NCBI GenBank assembly: GCA_014729315.1
Contig: WJKD01000254.1
Span: forward strand, 1 to 18,305
Source: Promethearchaeota archaeon
Lineage (GTDB): Archaea; Asgardarchaeota; Lokiarchaeia; Sigynarchaeales; SOKP01
Reading direction: 5' to 3'
DNA: 18,305 nt
Shown piece after piece: positions 6,398 through 14,621 of the stretch. Each line of letters starts with the position of its first letter. Position 1 is the first letter of the stretch. The position numbers and the translations under genes were made by a program. The notes under the pieces are model-generated. The model ran no database searches and was not told the DNA's origin. It worked only from the letters and a program-made list of their open reading frames with translations.

Positions 6398-8194
6398 ATG
6401 AGTAAACTGAATAACAAAAGCGACAAGAACTCTGAAAATATATATAAAGCAATATTTGAAAATTCGCAAACAGCTATGTGCCTCATTGAGGAGGATACTA
6501 TTATTTCTTTAGTTAATAAGAGATTTGAAGAATTATCGGGTTATAAGAAGGAAGAAATTGAAGGAATACTAGGATGGAAAGATTTTACCTTAGAAGAAGA
6601 TATAGGTAAATTGACTGAATATCATCAAAAAAGAAGAGAGTCTTCTTCCTTAGCTCCCAGAACATACGAAACCCATTTTAAGGATAAAACGGGAGCAGTT
6701 CGAGATGTTCTAATTATGATTGATATGATAAAAAACACAAAATCTAGTATTGCTACCGTTTTGGATATAACAGAACGTAAAAATGCTGAAAGAGAACTTC
6801 GGCAACATCAGAAGTTATTAAATAACATTCTTTCAGCTTCAAGTGTCGGTATTGCACATGCCCAAGGGAGAAAAATCAAATGGGCTAACGAAGCGATGGA
6901 AAAATTGTTTGGGTTTAAGAATAAGCGAGAATATTTAGGAAAAGATACGAAAATTCTCTATGCTTCAGAAGCAGAATATCGAAGATTGGGAAATTTAATT
7001 TATGAGATGGGTAGTAGCGGTAATATAATTGAATCGGATGTTAGGTTAAAACGCATTGACAACGGAGAGATCTTTTGTGGACATGTAAAAGTAAATGTTT
7101 TAGATCCCAAAAAATTTAGGAAAGGGATTATCGTTAGTATACTGGATATAACAGATCGCAAAAAAAAGGAAGAAGAATTAATAAAAGCGAGCAAAATAAT
7201 TCAAGAAAGCGAACAGAGGTTCAAATCTTTTATTGATTCGAGTCCAGATATCGTATTTCTGAAGGATAATAATTTTGAACATATTTTAGTTAACGATGCG
7301 TATCGTAAATTTGTTGGAAAAGTAAATAAAAGCTCCATTATAGGCAAAAGTGATTACGAGATTCTCCCAAAATCTTTAGCTGAACAATGTAGAAAGTCGG
7401 ACATCTTAGCTCTTGAGATGGATAATACGATAATTGCTGAAGAAAAGGGAGAGGACGGACGAATCTACGAGTCTAGAAAATTTCCTGTTTTACTCAGCGA
7501 AAATAAAAAAGGTATAGGCGGGATAATTCGAGACATAACTGAAAGGAAAAAAGTTGAGGAACGAGAAGATTTTCTTTATTCTCTTTTGATACACGATATC
7601 AAGAATAAAACAGGAAGTATTAGAGGATATTTTTATATGCTAAACGAGCTGGCTAACTCAGAAAAAACCAAAAATCTAATTTCGAACGGTATGAAGGTGA
7701 TAGAAGAAGAAGAAAGCATTATTAGGAAAGTTGGCACTTTAAGAGAGATAAAAAAGGAACAACTTAAGATTATAGAGTTACCTAAAGTGATCTCTTCTGT
7801 GATATCGGTTTATGATACACCAGCTTTAAGAAAAAAAATAAATATTCAATACGATAGAAATCATTATTGTGTGAAAGCAGGCGATTTGTTAGAATCATTA
7901 ATATCTAACTTAATTGAAAATTCCATTAAGCACTCTAATTGCAGAGTTATTAAGATTCAGGCAAAAGAAACAGGTAAGAAAATACAACTAACCATCGAGG
8001 ATGATGGAATTGGAATTAACGATGAAGACAAGAACAGATTATTTGAGAGAGGATTTAAGAAAGGGAAAAGCGCAGGTTCTGGTTTAGGAATGTATCTTGT
8101 TCAGGAAATAGCTCGCAACTACAGTGGAAGGGTTGAGGTTAAGGACTCCACATTAGGAGGAGCAAGATTCGATATTTATTTACTCAAGGGTTAA
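6398..8194 (+). CDS. Soluble PAS-PAS-PAS sensor histidine kinase
   Basis: A 598-residue cytoplasmic protein with no membrane segments. Three PAS domains lie at about 12-126, 137-254 and 270-384, each ending in the D-I-T-[ED]-R-K linker. A dimerisation/phosphoacceptor helix follows with LLIHDIKNKTGSIRG, H399 being the likely phosphorylated histidine. The ATPase domain has an N box LISNLIENSIKHS (N504, N508), G1 EDDGIGI and G2 GSGLGMYL. It should autophosphorylate in response to a small ligand, redox or gas signal read by the PAS domains; the signal is unknown. Start ATG 6398 has AGGAG at 6384-6388. No response regulator adjoins it. Its place between hypD and hypE, divergent from hypD, suggests but does not prove a link to hydrogenase or redox control. 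Confidence 0.93.
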   Translation: MSKLNNKSDKNSENIYKAIFENSQTAMCLIEEDTIISLVNKRFEELSGYKKEEIEGILGWKDFTLEEDIGKLTEYHQKRRESSSLAPRTYETHFKDKTGAVRDVLIMIDMIKNTKSSIATVLDITERKNAERELRQHQKLLNNILSASSVGIAHAQGRKIKWANEAMEKLFGFKNKREYLGKDTKILYASEAEYRRLGNLIYEMGSSGNIIESDVRLKRIDNGEIFCGHVKVNVLDPKKFRKGIIVSILDITDRKKKEEELIKASKIIQESEQRFKSFIDSSPDIVFLKDNNFEHILVNDAYRKFVGKVNKSSIIGKSDYEILPKSLAEQCRKSDILALEMDNTIIAEEKGEDGRIYESRKFPVLLSENKKGIGGIIRDITERKKVEEREDFLYSLLIHDIKNKTGSIRGYFYMLNELANSEKTKNLISNGMKVIEEEESIIRKVGTLREIKKEQLKIIELPKVISSVISVYDTPALRKKINIQYDRNHYCVKAGDLLESLISNLIENSIKHSNCRVIKIQAKETGKKIQLTIEDDGIGINDEDKNRLFERGFKKGKSAGSGLGMYLVQEIARNYSGRVEVKDSTLGGARFDIYLLKG

Positions 8195-8217
8195 TATACT
8201 AGATTCTCTGAATCCCT

Positions 8218-9267
8218 TTAGCAAATCCGGGGTACCGGTTCACCTAAGGGCATATCTATAAATCTTGTACCTCCAACAATCGTTTCTAAAAATACTCTTC
8301 CTGGATTATTGGATTTTACTTCCCCAATAATTGTTGCTTCTTTTCCAAGTTCAGTTTTTTTAATTTTTTTCAGAATCTGGTCGGCGTAATATTTATCTAC
8401 CGAAAGAAGCGCCCTTCCTTCCGAAGCGATATTATACGGATCTAATCCTAACATATCGCAAATCGCTTGAACTTCTTTTTTGATAGGAACTTGATCCTCT
8501 TGAACGTATATGGATACTTTAGATTTTTTTGCCCATTCATTTAACGCACCAGAGATTCCACCTCTAGTGGGATCTTTCATCGCGTGAATTCTATTTAGTT
8601 CTAAATCGCTCTTCAATCTACTCATGATTTCTTGAAGAGAAGCCACATCAGATTTTAATTTGGTAGAGATTCCCAAACCCTCTCTCAAAGCCATAAGAGC
8701 TGTTCCGTGATCGGCAATTGAGCCGGTTATAATGATTTTATCACCTATTTTTAGGTTTTTGTCTTCAACTTTTATTTCTTTATTTTTAAGCCCAATACCA
8801 GTAGTTGCCATTATAATTCCGCTTAAAGTTTTACTGGGCATAACTTTCGTATCACCCGCGATAATCGCGATGCCGGCGTCTTTAGCAGATTTATTGAAGG
8901 ATTGAACAATCCTCTCGAGTTCAGAAAATTTGAATCCTTCTTCGATTATAACTATTGACGTTAATGCTAACGGCTCCGCCCCCATCATCAAAAGATCGTT
9001 CAACGTTCCGCAGATACTTAATTTTCCGAGATCTCCACCTGGAAAAAACAAAGGAAAAACCGTGTGTCCGTCAGCAGTAACGACGATTTCCTTATTATAG
9101 TTTAATAATGGGATGGTCGCACCGTCGTCCAATTCTTCCACACCAATCCCATCTTGAATCTTTTTTAACGAGATTCCATTCGTAATGAAATTAATTAACT
9201 CTTCTTGTAAGATGCCACCAGCTCCATGTGCTAACCGAATTATTTTATCGCTTTTCTCTTTTACCAT
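8218..9267 (-). CDS. hypE: Hydrogenase maturation protein HypE
   Basis: HypE takes the carbamoyl group from HypF onto its C-terminal cysteine and dehydrates it, using ATP, to the thiocyanate that supplies the active-site cyanide ligands. The 349-residue protein has the PurM/AIR-synthase fold: HGAGG (14-18), TADGHTVFPLFFPGGDLGKL, GTLNDLLMMGAEPL, IAGDTKV, KDPTRGG, and SEGRALL. It ends with the diagnostic PRIC, C349 being the carbamoyl-accepting residue. No Shine-Dalgarno precedes the ATG at 9267. It lies 94 bases downstream of the TIM-barrel gene on the same strand and may be read from its promoter or its own. Its 3' end is 23 bases from the kinase 3' end (convergent). Confidence 0.97.
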   Translation of the reverse strand: MVKEKSDKIIRLAHGAGGILQEELINFITNGISLKKIQDGIGVEELDDGATIPLLNYNKEIVVTADGHTVFPLFFPGGDLGKLSICGTLNDLLMMGAEPLALTSIVIIEEGFKFSELERIVQSFNKSAKDAGIAIIAGDTKVMPSKTLSGIIMATTGIGLKNKEIKVEDKNLKIGDKIIITGSIADHGTALMALREGLGISTKLKSDVASLQEIMSRLKSDLELNRIHAMKDPTRGGISGALNEWAKKSKVSIYVQEDQVPIKKEVQAICDMLGLDPYNIASEGRALLSVDKYYADQILKKIKKTELGKEATIIGEVKSNNPGRVFLETIVGGTRFIDMPLGEPVPRIC

Positions 9268-9361
9268 ATATATTAGAAAGAAGATAAAATTAAAAGAGTT
9301 TATTTTAGAAATATAAAAAGAAAGATTATCTTGAATATAATTTAATTCAAATTATTATACA

Positions 9362-10189
9362 TTAATTTTCATTTTTTAGCAACAAATTAAGAGCATCAAT
9401 GCTTTCCTGAGCTATAAGTTCAGGATCTTCATTCCAATACTCTTCGTTAAAAAGTTCAATGGAAAGCCATTTGTCGTATCCTATTTTACGTAATTTCTTC
9501 ACAAACATTTCTAGATTGAAGAACCCTTGACATGGTAAAATGCGGTGCGAATCTTTAAGCTCTTGAAAAGGTTTTTCAATAGCATCATTAATATGAACTA
9601 ACCATAGTTTTTCTATGGGAATTATTTCTAAACTAGTTAAATGGTTTTCACCGATAAAAAAATGAAATGTATCAATTACTAGTCCGACATTCTTTAAACT
9701 CTCATCACTAAGGATTTCTAAGCAAAAATCAAGTTTTCTTACCGAACAATTAGGAAATCCAAGAGGTTCAAAACTCAATCTAAAATTGTACCTATTTGCT
9801 AATTTTAATAATATTTTCAATCTTTTAATAGTTTTTCTTTTAATGGTCGCTTTATCCATGTAAGGGTCGTCTAAAAAGCTAGGAACGGTTATTAAGTGAT
9901 CACATCCAATTTGATTCCCAATTTTCATTAATTCTTCGGAATATTGGCAAATTCTTTGGAGCTCTGCCTCATTACATAAAGAAAATAATTCTATAGCGTT
10001 TATACTAATACACTCTATATTATTTTCAACGAGTAAAGTTTCTAACTCTTTTAAGGAATTATGCTCAATGTAGTCAAAAATTTGATCTCTTCTTAATTCT
10101 ACTCCACTAAAACCTACATTAGAAACGATTGGGATAAATATATCTATCTTAGTTGTTAATAAGGTTGCGTGATTAATTGCCAATCTCAT
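9362..10189 (-). CDS. Sugar phosphate isomerase/epimerase-like TIM-barrel protein
   Basis: A 275-residue protein of the xylose-isomerase-like TIM-barrel superfamily (AP endonuclease 2 / IolE-IolI type). Metal-binding and catalytic residues are at expected strand ends: SFEPLG (E141), VIDTFHF (D173, H176), LVHINDA (H199) and LSIELFNEEYW (E245). These enzymes isomerise or epimerise sugars, inosose or hydroxypyruvate-like substrates using a divalent metal; the substrate cannot be assigned. It lies upstream of hypE on the same strand and divergent from hypF. No other carbohydrate gene is nearby, so its position inside the hyp cluster is unexplained. Confidence 0.85.
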   Translation of the reverse strand: MRLAINHATLLTTKIDIFIPIVSNVGFSGVELRRDQIFDYIEHNSLKELETLLVENNIECISINAIELFSLCNEAELQRICQYSEELMKIGNQIGCDHLITVPSFLDDPYMDKATIKRKTIKRLKILLKLANRYNFRLSFEPLGFPNCSVRKLDFCLEILSDESLKNVGLVIDTFHFFIGENHLTSLEIIPIEKLWLVHINDAIEKPFQELKDSHRILPCQGFFNLEMFVKKLRKIGYDKWLSIELFNEEYWNEDPELIAQESIDALNLLLKNEN

Positions 10190-10228
10190 CTTTAAATCGA
10201 AATTTATTTAAATCAAAGTTCTATTATT

Positions 10229-10241
10229 GGTGTTTCCTAAT
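10229..10241 (-). promoter_or_regulatory. Candidate hyp regulatory motif in the hypF divergent region
   Basis: Minus strand ATTAGGAAACACC, in the 230-base region between the TIM-barrel/hypE genes and hypF. It differs by one base from the hydrogenase-upstream copy at 206-218 and is one deletion away from the ATTAGGTAAACAC form upstream of the kinase. Confidence 0.4.
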
Positions 10242-10388
10242 GTTTTTATTTTTAAAATCGCTAATATTTAAAGGATATTGATTAAATAAATAGTTACTTA
10301 TTTAAGCTTAAAATTTTTCGTTATAAAACTCGATATTTAAGATATACTGGTAATTAGTTTCTTTAAATTTCTCATTATAATCATTTAA

Positions 10389-10396
10389 TTTATATT
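10389..10396 (+). promoter_or_regulatory. TATA box of hypF (probable leaderless transcript)
   Basis: TTTATATT centred 27-28 bases before the hypF ATG at 10420. With the usual archaeal distance the transcript would begin at or within a base or two of the ATG. No Shine-Dalgarno is seen, which agrees with a leaderless mRNA. Confidence 0.6.
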
Positions 10397-10419
10397 TTTT
10401 AACGATTTTATTTACTTGG

Positions 10420-12804
10420 ATGACCAAGAAAACAGTCGAGATAGATATAACGGGCATAGTTCAAGGCGTTGGATTCCGCCCGTTTTTATTTAATTTAGCA
10501 AGAGAATTAGAACTCCGCGGATATGTATTGAATAGAGGTAATGCTGGAGTTCGCTTAGTTTTACATGGAGATGCAAATACTATTGAAAAATTTTTAGAAG
10601 ATGTGAAAAAAAAGAGACCAAAAATTTCTTACATTGAGGATTTAATTGTAAAAGAACACGAGAACCTCCAAACTTTCAATAAGCTTGAAATTAGAAAAAG
10701 TGAGCCTGGTCGGGGAATAAGTCTTACTTTACCTCCAGACATAGCAGTATGTGAGAATTGTCTACGAGAAATGAGAAATCCCGATTTACAAAATTATTAT
10801 ATGTATCCCTTTATTGCGTGTGCGGTATGCGGACCGAGATATACCACAGTAACAGCTCTTCCATACGATCGAGAACGATCAACAATGCAAGAATTTCCTT
10901 TCTGCAAATCTTGTTTGAACGAATATTCTGACTTTGATAATCGGCGATTCCACGCTCAAACCTTTGCATGTGCTACATGTGGTCCCAATTACACGCTTTA
11001 CGACAATTTTTACAAAGAAATTAAAAAGCCAAACATCTCAGAAATTCTAAACGAGACCGCCAAGAGAATTCACGAAGGAGAGGTTGCTGCAATTAAAGGA
11101 ATCGGGGGCGTTCATTTAGTTTGTTTAGCGAATAACGAAAATGTCATATTGAAGCTAAGAAACAGAAAAGGGCGCAGAAAATATAAACCATTTGCCTTGA
11201 TGATTTCAAATTTAGAGATCATAAGACCTTTTTTTAATATATCAAAAGCGGAAGAACAAATGTTAACATCTTTTCGCAGGCCGATAGTATTGATTGAGAA
11301 AAGAGAAAATTTTGAATATTCAAATATAAGCGACTTGGTTGCTCCAGGATTACATAACATCGGCTTTATGCTCCCATATACGGGAATACATCATCTCCTA
11401 TTTGATTTTATAGGAAATGTGCCTCTAGTCTACACAAGTGGAAATAAATCAAATATTCCAATGGGAATTGACAATAATAAAATCTTTAACCAGTTGCATC
11501 ATCTCGCCGATTTTTTTCTCTTACATAATAGAACAATCCACCAACGAGCTGACGATAGCGTATTACGAATGCATAAAGATAAAATCAAACTAATTCGTCG
11601 CTCGAGAGGTTTTATTCCCGAATATTTACCACTCCCGTTTGCTGTGAGGATTCCAGGAGCGATAGCAACAGGGCCCGAATTAAGCGCTACCGGTGCTGTA
11701 TTGAGACGAAATAGAATCTTTCCTACGCAGCATATTGGTAATATTACGCACCTTGAAACTTTCGAATTCTTAAAAGATGCAATCTTTCATATGAAAAACC
11801 TACTACAAATCAAAGATTCAGAAGTCAAATTTATTGCCTGCGACGCTCATCCGGCATTTATAACAACTCAATTTGCAAAAGATTTAGGAAAAAAATATGA
11901 AATTCCAGTTTATCCAATACAACACCATTTTGCTCATTTATTGGGATTGATGGCAGAGAATAAAGTTGAAAGGAACGAAAGAATAATAGGAATCAGTACT
12001 GACGGTGTAGGCTACGGAGATGATGGAAACATCTGGGGTGGGGAAATTTTATTATCATCCTATAGAGATTATAAACGCTTTAGTCATTTACAATATCAAC
12101 CCATGATTGGGGGTGATAGGTGTACTAAATATCCTGCACGTATGGCTGCATCTATCATTCTGAACTCCTGCGACATTGACGAGGCGAAAAGAATTTTTAA
12201 GAAATTATCTCTTTATAAGGATTTAGAGCACAAAGAAAAAGAACTAAATGTAATTCTTTCCCAATTTAAAAACGCTAATAAAAAATTTCCAAGCGAAAAT
12301 ATTCCGCTTTCTAGTTCTACTGGTAGAATATTCGACACCGTTTCGTACCTTTTAGGAGCGTGTAATCTCACGACTTATAGAGGGGAGCCCGCAATGCGAT
12401 TAGAAGCCTTAGCTGCTAAGGGTGATCCTTCTAAAATTGATATGGTTATCAAATCTTATCAAAAAGATGGAAATTATACTATTAATACATCTCAATTGAT
12501 TCTTGACATAATCAATCTTCTAGAAAATACAAAACACAGAAAACCCGATATTGCTGCGAGCTTTCAAATACAAATAGCGAAAAGTTTTGCTAATCTAGCA
12601 ATTAAAAAAGCAAATCAGTATGAAATAGATAAAATCGGTTTAACCGGGGGAGTTGCGTATAATTCTATCTTTTCTACTACGATAAAAAAAGTAGTCCGAA
12701 AAAATGGTCTTAGCTTTTTAGAACATCATTTAGTTGCTCCTGGAGATGCGGGGATAAGCATTGGACAATTAATAGGAGGATTCTTTAAATATTCTCAAGA
12801 GTGA
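10420..12804 (+). CDS. hypF: Carbamoyltransferase HypF (hydrogenase maturation)
   Basis: HypF converts carbamoyl phosphate and ATP to carbamoyl-adenylate and passes the carbamoyl group to the C-terminal cysteine of HypE. At 794 residues it is slightly longer than usual. Domains in order: acylphosphatase (1-92; VQGVGFRPF with R20, and N39), two zinc fingers (C111/C114/C134/C137 and C162/C165/C184/C187), YrdC/Sua5-like domain (about 205-395; RRKYKPFALM, VYTSGN, ADDSVLR, RRSRGFIP), and Kae1-like domain (about 410-794; HHFAH at 502-506, STDGVGYGDDGNIWGGE, GGVAYNSIF). All key residues are visible, so it should be active. It is transcribed alone, divergent from the TIM-barrel gene and convergent with the methyltransferase. 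Stop is TGA. Confidence 0.97.
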   Translation: MTKKTVEIDITGIVQGVGFRPFLFNLARELELRGYVLNRGNAGVRLVLHGDANTIEKFLEDVKKKRPKISYIEDLIVKEHENLQTFNKLEIRKSEPGRGISLTLPPDIAVCENCLREMRNPDLQNYYMYPFIACAVCGPRYTTVTALPYDRERSTMQEFPFCKSCLNEYSDFDNRRFHAQTFACATCGPNYTLYDNFYKEIKKPNISEILNETAKRIHEGEVAAIKGIGGVHLVCLANNENVILKLRNRKGRRKYKPFALMISNLEIIRPFFNISKAEEQMLTSFRRPIVLIEKRENFEYSNISDLVAPGLHNIGFMLPYTGIHHLLFDFIGNVPLVYTSGNKSNIPMGIDNNKIFNQLHHLADFFLLHNRTIHQRADDSVLRMHKDKIKLIRRSRGFIPEYLPLPFAVRIPGAIATGPELSATGAVLRRNRIFPTQHIGNITHLETFEFLKDAIFHMKNLLQIKDSEVKFIACDAHPAFITTQFAKDLGKKYEIPVYPIQHHFAHLLGLMAENKVERNERIIGISTDGVGYGDDGNIWGGEILLSSYRDYKRFSHLQYQPMIGGDRCTKYPARMAASIILNSCDIDEAKRIFKKLSLYKDLEHKEKELNVILSQFKNANKKFPSENIPLSSSTGRIFDTVSYLLGACNLTTYRGEPAMRLEALAAKGDPSKIDMVIKSYQKDGNYTINTSQLILDIINLLENTKHRKPDIAASFQIQIAKSFANLAIKKANQYEIDKIGLTGGVAYNSIFSTTIKKVVRKNGLSFLEHHLVAPGDAGISIGQLIGGFFKYSQE

Positions 12805-12882
12805 AGAAAATTAGAATTTTATCTTTCATTCCAGAAAATAGTAATATTTTATGCATCATTCTATTGATATAGTCAGCATAAA

Positions 12883-13386
12883 TCAATTATAAATAAAATA
12901 TTTTACGGGAATCCATCGGGATACCATTTTTTTATACCTAAGATAATCTTTGCCAAAGATTTCGACTAACCTCTTTTCTTCGTAAGAAGCCATGATGTTA
13001 AATATAAAAAAGATGAAGAGCCAAATCATCAGCATTATTAAAGACAGATTTAAGACCACAAAAGACAAATAAACTAAGATAATGCCCAAATACATAGGAT
13101 GTCGAACAATACTAAAAACTCCATCTGTCAAGAGCGTTTCAGAATTATAAACTTTAGGAGATACCACTTTCCAAGATTTTATTATTAAAAAAAACGAAAT
13201 GGCCAAAACATTGATAAAACCAAAATATCTTAAAAAGTCTATAAAAAATATGCCGTATTTTATGTGGAATTTGAAAAAATGCATATCTAATAACCAAAAT
13301 ACGACAAAGAGCATAATAAAAATCGCTTCTAACTTGTGGGAATGAGGAAATTCTGGTCCGATACCACATCCTTTTTCTGATTTCAT
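12883..13386 (-). CDS. Isoprenylcysteine carboxyl methyltransferase/PEMT-like membrane protein
   Basis: A 167-residue integral membrane protein with about four hydrophobic segments (roughly 20-36, 45-70, 102-132). It carries the ICMT/PEMT SAM-binding signature: RHPMYLG (95-101) followed by EEKRLVEIFGKDYLRYKKMVSRWIP (136-160), in which the EE pair and the FG..Y..Y pattern are diagnostic. Such enzymes methylate isoprenylcysteine carboxylates, phospholipids or other membrane substrates; the target here is unknown. The N-terminus MKSEKGCGIGPEFPHSHK has a Cys and two His residues not typical of the fold. The stop is TGA, close to the 3' end of convergent hypF. A TATA-like GTTATAGAAT lies about 30 bases upstream of the ATG. 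Confidence 0.8.
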   Translation of the reverse strand: MKSEKGCGIGPEFPHSHKLEAIFIMLFVVFWLLDMHFFKFHIKYGIFFIDFLRYFGFINVLAISFFLIIKSWKVVSPKVYNSETLLTDGVFSIVRHPMYLGIILVYLSFVVLNLSLIMLMIWLFIFFIFNIMASYEEKRLVEIFGKDYLRYKKMVSRWIPVKYFIYN

Positions 13387-13525
13387 TATGATCTAAAAAA
13401 GTAGAGAATTATTCTATAACAATGTACTTAATTTTTAGCTTAATTATATCCCTCTAATAATTTATAAACTCATATTAAAAATTGAGAGTAATTAATAAGA
13501 AAATATTCGCTTGGGATAAGAATTT

Positions 13526-14299
13526 CTAATCAATTTTAGTTGATCTTAGCATTCTTTTTAGTCTCTGGAGCTGTGCATGATATTCAAAACTAATAATTTT
13601 GGCGTGTTTTTCTGTTAGATGAGTGATAACTTGAGTTTCAGGGTTGATTTCAAATCCTGCTCCATCTATTTCAATAAACGCATCGTAGAGATTAGTTACT
13701 TTTGTGATGGTATCTCCAGGTACTATTAGTGAAACAGATCGTAATCCTCTCGTGAGATTAAAGAATCTCACACTGTAAGCATATAAGTTCCAACTTATAA
13801 TACTCCCCCCACTGGCAAAATTATAACTCGAAGAGCCTCCAGGAGTGGATATAATCACTCCATCACCACTAGCTTGAAAAATATCGCCTCCAACATCTAC
13901 CTCAAATTTGCCAGATTTTCCATTCGGCCTTCTTATAATCGCTACATCGTTTAAGATGGGAATCCTTCTCTTTCCCACTTCGCACGCTAATAAAGGTAAA
14001 GATAAGGAAGTATATTTATCATTCTTAATGTCTTGGATAACTTTTTCGTCCACTTCGTTTAAATTAACCGCCGAAAAAAAACCTAAGCTTCTCCCATCCT
14101 CAATCTTCATTCCAAGGATTTTGTGTTGCGGATATTTGTGAAAGGCATTTAATACTTCTCCGTCTCCACCGATAGCGATTGCAAAATCTGAACGGCCTTC
14201 CGGTATCTGGGATTTTATCCATTTGATGTGTTTATTTAATTGGGGATCGTCTAACTTTTTAACTTTTGAGGAGATGTTATAGTGAGCTTGTTTGACCAT
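13526..14299 (-). CDS. NAD kinase (ATP-NAD kinase family)
   Basis: A 257-residue cytoplasmic enzyme predicted to phosphorylate NAD to NADP using ATP or polyphosphate. It shows the family GGDG motif (44-47), ILNDVAIIR (the NE/ND-type motif, 116-123) and SGDGVIISTPGGSSSYNFASGG (144-165), the conserved DG...STP.GS..Y...GG block. Length is normal to short. The ATG at 14299 has a clear ribosome site, GAGGTGGG (14304-14311), and a TATA box at 14343-14350. It is the only gene in the window ending in TAG (13526-13528); read-through would add 16 codons to the next TAA. NADP supply is a general role and needs no link with its neighbours. Confidence 0.92.
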   Translation of the reverse strand: MVKQAHYNISSKVKKLDDPQLNKHIKWIKSQIPEGRSDFAIAIGGDGEVLNAFHKYPQHKILGMKIEDGRSLGFFSAVNLNEVDEKVIQDIKNDKYTSLSLPLLACEVGKRRIPILNDVAIIRRPNGKSGKFEVDVGGDIFQASGDGVIISTPGGSSSYNFASGGSIISWNLYAYSVRFFNLTRGLRSVSLIVPGDTITKVTNLYDAFIEIDGAGFEINPETQVITHLTEKHAKIISFEYHAQLQRLKRMLRSTKID

Positions 14300-14342
14300 T
14301 TTCCCACCTCTCTATAATTAATAATCCAAGATTTAAATTCTC

Positions 14343-14350
14343 TTATATAA
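14343..14350 (-). promoter_or_regulatory. TATA box of the NAD kinase gene
   Basis: TTATATAA, centred 47 bases before the ATG at 14299, giving a predicted transcript start near 14320 and a leader of about 20 bases that contains the GAGGTGGG ribosome site. The remainder of this 322-base divergent gap is AT-rich; apart from a dyad at 14454-14486 I see nothing else in it. Confidence 0.55.
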
Positions 14351-14453
14351 TAAGCGTATTTAATCTTATTAATAATTCTAAATGTGCCATTAACTCATTG
14401 ATGTTTAAATAAGGAATAATAATTTTATAAGCTCTTAGCATGAAAGTAGGATA

Positions 14454-14486
14454 GATTTTAAAATTGGAAATTTTTCATTTAAAATC
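14454..14486. repeat. 9-base inverted repeat in the nadK/longin divergent region
   Basis: GATTTTAAA (14454-14462) and TTTAAAATC (14478-14486) pair perfectly around a 15-base loop. It is A/T-rich, so chance is a real possibility; it could be an operator for either divergent gene. Confidence 0.35.
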
Positions 14487-14621
14487 GACTTTTCCACTAT
14501 TTTTATCAAGATTAAATTTATTGCCAAAAATGTAAGAATTCAAACAATAGTTCATAAACTAAAATGTTTTAATATAACATTAATCAATATTTTTTTAGAA
14601 AAAGCCTAATTTCACATCACT

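Noticed and set aside
6207..6452. Minus-strand open frame of 81 codons overlapping the kinase start
   Set aside because: It lies in the AT-rich divergent region and overlaps the well-supported kinase N-terminus; composition is F/I/Y/N-rich with no domain.
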